This document shows positions 1 through 5,091 of a stretch of 5,910 nucleotides of DNA, in pieces (within the stretch, counting starts at the first letter, position 1; each line of letters begins with the position of its first letter). Source of the DNA: CAZILM01 sp964625325. GTDB taxonomy: Bacteria > Patescibacteriota > Saccharimonadia > Saccharimonadales > CAYVSP01. The stretch spans positions 1 to 5,910 of the forward strand of contig CAZVBA010000038.1 of NCBI GenBank assembly GCA_964625325.1, written 5' to 3'. Position numbers and translations under genes: made by a program. The notes below the pieces were generated by a model. It was not told the DNA's origin, made no database searches, and saw nothing but the letters and a program-made list of their open reading frames with translations.

Positions 1-190
1 CATCAAAGACAACGGCTTTCTTATCCAATTGCCAGTCTTTGTCGGCCGGGTCAGTGCTAAACACGGTAAATACTGTTTTTTTAAGGACTGCTTTGGGTAT
101 GCCGGATTCAGTGTTGCTTTTGTGCAACGCGATGGCAAGAATACCCGCCGCTACTATTGCAATTGGTATCAGGTATAAAAGCTTTTTCAC
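1..190 (-). CDS. Small membrane-anchored protein, translationally coupled to the fibre gene (3' end outside window)
   Basis: A GTG start at 190-188 overlaps the fibre gene's TAG by one base (TAGTG), and the frame stays open for 63 codons to the window edge. An in-frame TGA at 202-200, four codons upstream, rules out an earlier start, and no ATG occurs in the visible part. The product begins MKKLLYLIPIAIVAAGILAI, a basic N-terminus plus a hydrophobic helix at about 4-22, so it is a signal anchor or uncleaved signal. The soluble part then begins, with KTVFTVFSTDPADKDWQLD around 38-56. It has no lipobox Cys. There is no Shine-Dalgarno motif before the GTG, so translation by coupling from the preceding gene is likely. 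The family is not recognised. The position suggests an accessory protein for the fibre, but that is inference. Confidence 0.72.
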   Translation of the reverse strand, partial: MKKLLYLIPIAIVAAGILAIALHKSNTESGIPKAVLKKTVFTVFSTDPADKDWQLDKKAVVFD

Positions 191-3100
191 TAGCGGCGGT
201 CAAAGTTAAATAGTAAGGAGCCGGCGCAGGCATCGGCGTTGGCCGAACAGGCGGTGGCGCCGGTCCAGGCGTTCAAGGTCAATCCAATGACATTAAAGAC
301 TGTGGTCGTGGCTTCGGCGGTCTTGGTGGCCGCGGTTGTCGCATAACCTGCCGTGGCCGACCCGATAATCAAATCGTTGACAGCGTTGGTGCCGGTAATT
401 GCCTTTACAGCCACGGGCCCGCCCACCGCCATGATAGCGTTGACAGCGCTGGTGGAGGTTGAGCCGGTGGTAGCTACGATTACACCCACAAACCTGATGC
501 CGGGTGAGGTAGCGTTAGGGATAACCGTGCCCTTGGTAGTCGTGCCAGTCAAAAGCATGCCGACCGTCGGGTTAGTAGTGTTGACAGTAATGGGCGATTT
601 GATGCTGGTGGTGTAGGTGCGCGTGTCGTAGATCGTGGTAATTACTGCTGAGCCGTTGGTGACTTTGATGTCGGCCAAACAAAGTACAGGGGCAGTGACT
701 ATGGTGGTATTGGAAGTAACGGGTTGGTTGGAGGCCTCGACGGCTACCGCCGATAGCGCCGGCTGGTTGTCGGTGCCGGTTAAACACAGGTGCTGGAAGA
801 TTATGGTAGCGCTGGTTCCTGCTGAGGTTGCAGCCGTGCCGGCGGTTACTAGCACTTTGCGGCCGCCTGAATAGGCCGTACAGGATTTCCAGGATACAGT
901 GCTGGTGTTGGCACCTACTGATACTTTACACGGCCCGTTCTGCGCCCCAGTTACTGAAGCTAAGTCGCCGGGGTTGGTGCCTGAGTCAGGTAGGACGCCA
1001 AATAGCTGCAATCCTAGGCCGGCGGTTGACACCATATCTTCCCAGTTGCCATTTACGCAGCCGCGAACGACATTGCTGGCGGTGTTGTAATACAGACCGC
1101 CCTGGTTGGTTGTTGTACTACAAGTAGCCGTATCGGCAAAAGTTGAAAATGAGTCGAGCTGCAGTAAAATCTGGTTAGTATCAGCTGTAGCCGACCCGAC
1201 GATAATGCTGTTTCCATTGCCGGAGGTAAGTGTGACGTCACCGCTGCCAGCCTGAATAATAGTGGAGCTAGAAGAGTTATTGGATCCGATAGTAACATTG
1301 TGGACCGAACCGCTATTGCCAATGTTAATCGTTGGTGCCTCTAGAGTTATTGTGCCAGATGTACTACCGGCCTGAAGGGTTGAATTACTGCCGCCTGTCG
1401 TATTGCCAATAGTTGCATTGTGGGCATAGGCACCAGTTCCTATTGAAATGTTGCCGGCCGTACCGGTAGCGGAACCAGAGTCAATCACCACATCTCCAGA
1501 GTTGGAGGTTGCACCACTGACATCACCGGATTTAAAAGTAAGGGCTGAGGAGTTTGTACTGCCGGCGGTTTGATTTGATGTACCGATTTTGGCGTTGGTA
1601 GCGTCAACTGTAAAAATATCTGTGCCAGCGGCGTTTTGAACTTGGAAAGCAGCAGTAGAATTAGTTTGATTGCGAAAGGTAGTAGCGCCACCGTCGGCAA
1701 TGGTCAAAACATCACGGGCAGTTGCCGTTGAATCAGTAATTTTGAGTAAGTTACCAGTACCACTACTGCTAATGTTCAAGGCATCGGCGTTGCCAGCCTG
1801 GACAATGCTGACAGCCGTCGCCGCCGTGCCGCTCGTGCCATTAACCGTTAGTGCAACGACGCCGTTGGCAGTAGGCGCGATGGTGTTATCAGTACCAGCT
1901 GCTGGTACATTACGCAGATAGGTGCCACTAAGGCTCGGGATATCAGCCGCCTGGATGGTATTAGCTACAAAGTTGGTGCCATCACCCCTCAAGTAGTTGC
2001 CAGCCGTAGCCGTGGCGCCATTTATCTTGAAGCCGGTACCGGCACTAATGGTAGAACCAGCCGTCTGGGTGAGATTGCCAGCGACAGCCAGCGTGCCGGT
2101 AAAGTTGGCAGCTGAAGATATAGTCTGCGAGTTTATCAGACCCGATGTAATGGTGCCTGAAGTAATGTTACCGCTCGAGTCAACTGTCAGATTACCAGTA
2201 GTGCCCCCCACGCTCAGTAATTGCGACGGAGTGCTGGTAGTACCAATCCCTACCTTGCCCTGTGCAGCTCCGCCCGAGGTAACAGCTAGTAAGACGTTAC
2301 CAGCGGTGCCGCCGCTACCGGGCGTGCCACCTAGTACATACGTGTTGCCGCCAGCTGCGCTGGCAACAGTGGCCGTGCCACCCTGAACCACCACGTTGCC
2401 ACCAACGCTGCCCGAGCCAGCGGACCCAGCCGTGCCACCTTGTACCGTAACCAAACCGCCGCCGTCGTAGCCATCACCGCCTTGAACCGTGACTTGACCA
2501 CCAATACTTACGCCTGAATCACCCGAAGCACCGGCTTTAAGGTTCAAATTTCCACCGGCTGAGACACCACTGCCACCAGCACCGGACGTGATACTTAAGT
2601 TATTGCCATTTGTACTTGCCCCTTGGGTAATTACGTTGATAGTGCGGTCAGCGCCAGAGCCAAAACTCAAGTCAGCCGTGGTGGCGGGGTTACCGGTGCC
2701 GCCGATGTTGATGCCGACACCGGCGGAATTAACCGTAAACAATGAGTTGCCGATAGTATCACTAGCGTGGCTGGCGCGCACCCCGAATAACTCGTTGCCG
2801 GCCGTAATGCCGGAAGTGGTGGCAGTTTGAACGGTAACTGCCTTGTTAGCGCTGGTAGTCAGAATACTTGGTGCCGCGCCGGCCGAGTTGGTGTAGGCCG
2901 TTTGCAGAGTTGTGGCCCCGCCGGTACCACAACCAGCGTCGGTCAGGTTACAAACCGTCTTGACCACGCCGCCTTCTATGACCTGCAGATGTCCAATGGT
3001 CGAGTTGTAATATAAGCCACCGTTAAGGGCGCTGAGGTTGCTGGTCAGGGCGCCGGCGTTGCCGTCGACTTGCAAGACGGTCGTTGCTGTATCGGTGCCG

Positions 3101-4917
3101 GTTGAATTGCCAATCTTAACCAGGTTGCCGCCGCCTGACCCTCGAGCCGAGGAGTCGATCGTAAACATGGTTTCTGTGCCAGCGGCATTTTGGACAACGA
3201 AAGCAGAGGATGAATCAGTCTGATTGCGGAAAGTAGTAGCGCCGCCATCAGCAATGGTCAAAACATCTCGTGCGGTTGCCGTGGTATCTGTTATGCGCAA
3301 TAGACCACTGGCACCCGTGCTATTTACCACCAACTGTCCGCTGCCGGCAGCACAACCCGTATCCGAAGTCTCAATACAGGCTCCCCCGACCAGATGTAGG
3401 GTTGAATCGGGTCCGGTGGTGCCGATACCGACATTGCCGCCGCCGCCTTGAAGAGCAAGATTGCGCAATGTTCCGCTGCCGCCATTCTGGCTTTCAATGC
3501 GAAATACGCTGTTGGAGTTATCAGCATAAATACCTAGACGTTCGTAGTTTGTTGGTGTGGTTTCAAGCGTGTTATAGATAGACAATTGCTGACGCTGGTT
3601 GCTAGCACCCTGTGGGGTGAAGCTTGCCAGTATGTTAGCTGAACTGTCCTGAAGTTGTAGCAAGTTTGCAGTTTGGCTAGCAGCCGCTTTTATCGCTGTA
3701 CCAATGGTTGTTGCTGAGTCATTTACCACCGACAATTTCTGGGTTGATGGATTGGAATCGCCAATACCGACGTGACCACCTGCCAAGATGTGGAATTGAT
3801 AGCCAACTCCTTGTTCGCCGATCCGAAAGTTGTTGCCATCAACCGTAAGTGACCACTTCTTGGTCGTGCTGAAGTTTTCTAGCGCCAAAATATCATTGTT
3901 GGAAATGCCTTTGATAATTACACGGTTGTCAGAGCTGGCCGTACCGCCGCCGACCGCTAAAGCGGCGGTGGGGCTGCTGGTGCCAATTCCAACATTACCA
4001 CTACTACCTTGAAGAATTACATAACCTTTGGTGCCGGAGTTAACAGCTGCGCCTCCGTCAAGCGTGACATTACCACCGTTGGCGTTACCAGTCGTACCGG
4101 CAGCTGCACCGCCCTGTAATACCAAATCTCCACCAGCCACTCCTGTCGCGCCACTGCCACCAGCACCACCGGATACGGTTAAGCTTCGTCCGGTCGCATT
4201 GGTACTGCGTGCCGCCACGCTGAGAGTGTGGTTAGCATTGTTGCCGAAAGTCTGATCACCTGCACCGCTCAGCGTAAACACGTCAGCCGCGCTGCTCTGA
4301 AGCTGCAACAAGTTGCCAGAAGCGGTTTTGTTGATAAAAATCGTTGAATTGGTGGTGGCGTCGGTTTGAACTGAACTCGGTCCAATCTGAACGAAGCCGG
4401 TTTTGTCGATGCCGCCAAGTTGTTTGCTATTGAGTGCATATGGTGTTGAGCTGAAGCGAGTCAGCGGTTTCATCACCCCGTCGTAGGATGGCGAACCGGT
4501 GCCGCCGATGTTGATGGATAGCCAAAGTGTATCCTGGTTCCAGTCAATATTGCTGGCAAATGCCGTGACACTGCCCAGATACACCGAGAAGTAGCCGTTC
4601 TTTACTAGTACTTTATTACTACTATCTCTGGTTTCAGTCCATTTCACGGTGCCACTACAGGGAAATGTGCCGCTAGTGGGGTTACAGCCATCACCGTCCT
4701 GGACGATTTTGAACTCCATATTGTAGCTGCCATCAGGCACCACCGCCCCTGTTCCGGTCAGCAATCTGCCTTGATAATTGATCTGTTCGTTAATACCAGC
4801 AGCAGCCTGAGCAGGTCCGGGATGCAACAAAGCCACCACAGCCAAGACCGTAGTGGCCACGAGCGCTACGAGGGGTAGCACTAACCAAAGCCGGTAAGAA
4901 CGTTTTTGTTTGTGCAT
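190..4917 (-). CDS. Giant secreted beta-repeat fibre/adhesin-like protein
   Basis: The gene encodes 1575 residues, from ATG at 4917 to TAG at 192-190. A signal peptide fits residues 1-38: basic MHKQKR, a hydrophobic core at 11-31, and AQA before the likely cut. Residues about 39-165 form the N-terminal domain common on CPR surface proteins (INYQGRLL, PDGSYNMEFKI, NGYFSVYLGSV, FSSTPYALN). The shaft (about 165-1300) contains four GxVGIGxxxP...L.V repeats (near 305, 380, 493, 886), two Gly-rich blocks (243-304, 771-879), a duplicated module (538-591, 1056-1112) and a 40-residue tandem repeat (1165-1244). GGLYYN motifs lie near 633 and 1273. Residues about 1301-1575 contain CLADIK, IYDTRTYTT and GPVAVKAITGTNAVNDLI, resembling phage fibre/capsid-decoration domains. 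Glycine is about 15%, and all 14 Cys fall into close pairs. No S74 autochaperone, LPXTG or C-terminal helix is visible. A surface fibre or adhesin is the best reading; the ligand is unknown. Confidence 0.9.
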   Translation of the reverse strand: MHKQKRSYRLWLVLPLVALVATTVLAVVALLHPGPAQAAAGINEQINYQGRLLTGTGAVVPDGSYNMEFKIVQDGDGCNPTSGTFPCSGTVKWTETRDSSNKVLVKNGYFSVYLGSVTAFASNIDWNQDTLWLSINIGGTGSPSYDGVMKPLTRFSSTPYALNSKQLGGIDKTGFVQIGPSSVQTDATTNSTIFINKTASGNLLQLQSSAADVFTLSGAGDQTFGNNANHTLSVAARSTNATGRSLTVSGGAGGSGATGVAGGDLVLQGGAAAGTTGNANGGNVTLDGGAAVNSGTKGYVILQGSSGNVGIGTSSPTAALAVGGGTASSDNRVIIKGISNNDILALENFSTTKKWSLTVDGNNFRIGEQGVGYQFHILAGGHVGIGDSNPSTQKLSVVNDSATTIGTAIKAAASQTANLLQLQDSSANILASFTPQGASNQRQQLSIYNTLETTPTNYERLGIYADNSNSVFRIESQNGGSGTLRNLALQGGGGNVGIGTTGPDSTLHLVGGACIETSDTGCAAGSGQLVVNSTGASGLLRITDTTATARDVLTIADGGATTFRNQTDSSSAFVVQNAAGTETMFTIDSSARGSGGGNLVKIGNSTGTDTATTVLQVDGNAGALTSNLSALNGGLYYNSTIGHLQVIEGGVVKTVCNLTDAGCGTGGATTLQTAYTNSAGAAPSILTTSANKAVTVQTATTSGITAGNELFGVRASHASDTIGNSLFTVNSAGVGINIGGTGNPATTADLSFGSGADRTINVITQGASTNGNNLSITSGAGGSGVSAGGNLNLKAGASGDSGVSIGGQVTVQGGDGYDGGGLVTVQGGTAGSAGSGSVGGNVVVQGGTATVASAAGGNTYVLGGTPGSGGTAGNVLLAVTSGGAAQGKVGIGTTSTPSQLLSVGGTTGNLTVDSSGNITSGTITSGLINSQTISSAANFTGTLAVAGNLTQTAGSTISAGTGFKINGATATAGNYLRGDGTNFVANTIQAADIPSLSGTYLRNVPAAGTDNTIAPTANGVVALTVNGTSGTAATAVSIVQAGNADALNISSSGTGNLLKITDSTATARDVLTIADGGATTFRNQTNSTAAFQVQNAAGTDIFTVDATNAKIGTSNQTAGSTNSSALTFKSGDVSGATSNSGDVVIDSGSATGTAGNISIGTGAYAHNATIGNTTGGSNSTLQAGSTSGTITLEAPTINIGNSGSVHNVTIGSNNSSSSTIIQAGSGDVTLTSGNGNSIIVGSATADTNQILLQLDSFSTFADTATCSTTTNQGGLYYNTASNVVRGCVNGNWEDMVSTAGLGLQLFGVLPDSGTNPGDLASVTGAQNGPCKVSVGANTSTVSWKSCTAYSGGRKVLVTAGTAATSAGTSATIIFQHLCLTGTDNQPALSAVAVEASNQPVTSNTTIVTAPVLCLADIKVTNGSAVITTIYDTRTYTTSIKSPITVNTTNPTVGMLLTGTTTKGTVIPNATSPGIRFVGVIVATTGSTSTSAVNAIMAVGGPVAVKAITGTNAVNDLIIGSATAGYATTAATKTAEATTTVFNVIGLTLNAWTGATACSANADACAGSLLFNFDRR
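1186..1425 (-). repeat. Two-copy 40-residue tandem repeat in the fibre gene
   Basis: Residues 1165-1204 and 1205-1244 align with an exact 40-residue period: AHNATIG with VHNVTIG (His at 1166 and 1206) and STLQAGS with TIIQAGS (Gln at 1182 and 1222), each followed by TITL or DVTL strands. Such TIG...QAG repeats fit the stacked beta structure of fibre shafts. The C-terminal GGLYYN and fibre-tip-like region begins soon after. Confidence 0.75.
1582..1752 (-). repeat. Duplicated shaft module, copy B
   Basis: Residues 1056-1112 form the second copy of the module at 538-591. This copy reads IFTVDATNAKIG where copy A reads MFTIDSSARGSG, and is one residue shorter at that junction. Shorter relatives (NLLQLQSSAADVFTL at 202 and NLLQLQDSSANILASF at 418) suggest a wider module family along the shaft. 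Confidence 0.85.
2281..2607 (-). repeat. Gly-rich beta-repeat block 2 in the fibre gene
   Basis: Residues 771-879 hold seven units of the same kind as block 1: GNNLSITSG (771), GGNLNLKAG (788), GGQVTVQGG (806), GGLVTVQGG (820), GGNVVVQGG (839), GGNTYVLGG (856) and AGNVLLAV (872). Unit spacing is 14-19 residues. Like block 1, it ends directly before a VGIGT repeat, so the two blocks appear to be copies of one composite module, with this one expanded. Confidence 0.75.
3145..3306 (-). repeat. Duplicated shaft module, copy A
   Basis: Residues 538-591 of the fibre match residues 1056-1112. Both share a stretch beginning TATARDVLTIADGG and ending TTFRNQT without a mismatch, then diverge slightly (SAFVVQNAAGTE versus AAFQVQNAAGTD). 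At DNA level the copies differ at many third positions, so the duplication is old and the protein sequence has been kept. Confidence 0.85.
4006..4191 (-). repeat. Gly-rich beta-repeat block 1 in the fibre gene
   Basis: Residues 243-304 of the fibre contain three degenerate units built as Gly-Gly, short beta strand, Gly-Gly: GGDLVLQGG at 262, GGNVTLDGG at 281 and KGYVILQG at 297, separated by Ala/Gly/Thr/Asn linkers of 7-10 residues. The pattern suggests stacked short strands, as in a beta-solenoid or a trimeric fibre shaft. It is immediately followed by the first VGIGT repeat. Confidence 0.7.
4804..4917 (-). other. Signal peptide of the fibre protein
   Basis: Codons 1-38 encode a basic n-region (MHKQKRSYR), a hydrophobic stretch of about 20 residues rich in L, V and A, and a c-region HPGPAQA with small residues at -3 and -1. 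Cleavage is expected after residue 38, just before AAGINEQINYQG. This indicates Sec export and supports the ATG at 4917 as the true start. Confidence 0.85.
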
Positions 4918-4955
4918 TTCTGCTTTTTGTTTAGTTTTTTATTTGCTAGGAAATG

Positions 4956-4991
4956 CTCTTTCATTATAGCAATTAACTTCTTAAAAAAATA
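4956..4991 (-). promoter_or_regulatory. Extended -10 promoter for the fibre gene
   Basis: The minus strand reads TGCTATAAT at 4971-4963, a perfect TATAAT preceded by the extended -10 TGN. Transcription would start near 4956, leaving a leader of about 38 nt before the ATG. The -35 region at 17 bp spacing is only AT-rich (a T-tract at 4983-4989) with no TTGACA-like hexamer, which fits an extended -10 promoter. The leader is A-rich with no clear Shine-Dalgarno sequence (it ends AAAAAGCAGAA before ATG). Confidence 0.65.
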
Positions 4992-5018
4992 TACTTAATC
5001 ATAATATTTAATACTTAA
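4991..5018. repeat. Pair of 8-bp direct repeats upstream of the fibre promoter
   Basis: ATACTTAA occurs at 4991-4998 and again at 5011-5018, exactly 20 bp apart, or about two helical turns. Relative to the inferred start at 4956 they lie at about -35 to -42 and -55 to -62, where UP elements or an activator dimer would bind. The surroundings are nearly pure A/T, so chance recurrence is possible. Confidence 0.45.
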
Positions 5019-5027
5019 CAAGGTGAA

Positions 5028-5067
5028 GTAGTTTTGGCTTTTTGAAGTCCTATCAACTACAGCCAAA
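5028..5067 (-). other. Interleaved inverted repeats after the PKD gene; possible RNA structure
   Basis: Two inverted-repeat pairs interlock in the 3' region of the upstream gene. TTTGGCT at 5033-5039 pairs with AGCCAAA at 5061-5067 (7 bp). GTAGTT at 5028-5033 pairs with AACTAC at 5055-5060 (6 bp, sharing one base with the first arm). In the RNA the order is a-b-a'-b', so the stems are mutually exclusive hairpins or a strained pseudoknot. No U-tract follows directly, so this is not a standard intrinsic terminator, although it sits where one would be expected. Confidence 0.35.
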
Positions 5068-5091
5068 TGGGTTCTCTAGCGCTATACAAAA

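Noticed and set aside
1978..1989. RGD tripeptide (LRGDG, residues 976-980) as an integrin-binding site
   Set aside because: The tripeptide is short and sits in a common shaft phrase (YLRGDGTNF) of such fibres; nothing else supports integrin binding.
1997..2386. 129-residue plus-strand open frame and about a dozen similar plus-strand frames opposite the fibre gene
   Set aside because: Their products are Val/Pro/Ala-rich translations of the complement of Gly/Thr/Asn codons. They have no start signals or recognisable domains, and the minus-strand frame is clearly coding.
2203..2607. CRISPR array or DNA-level tandem repeat in the Gly-rich block
   Set aside because: Units are degenerate, of variable length, in frame, and repeat at protein level only.
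190..4917. Trimeric autotransporter (YadA-like) identity
   Set aside because: There is no C-terminal membrane beta-barrel anchor, and the other genes suggest a CPR cell without a typical outer membrane.
5077..5084. Perfect 8-bp palindrome TAGCGCTA after the PKD gene stop codon
   Set aside because: It is too short, has no loop or T-tract, and is plausible by chance.
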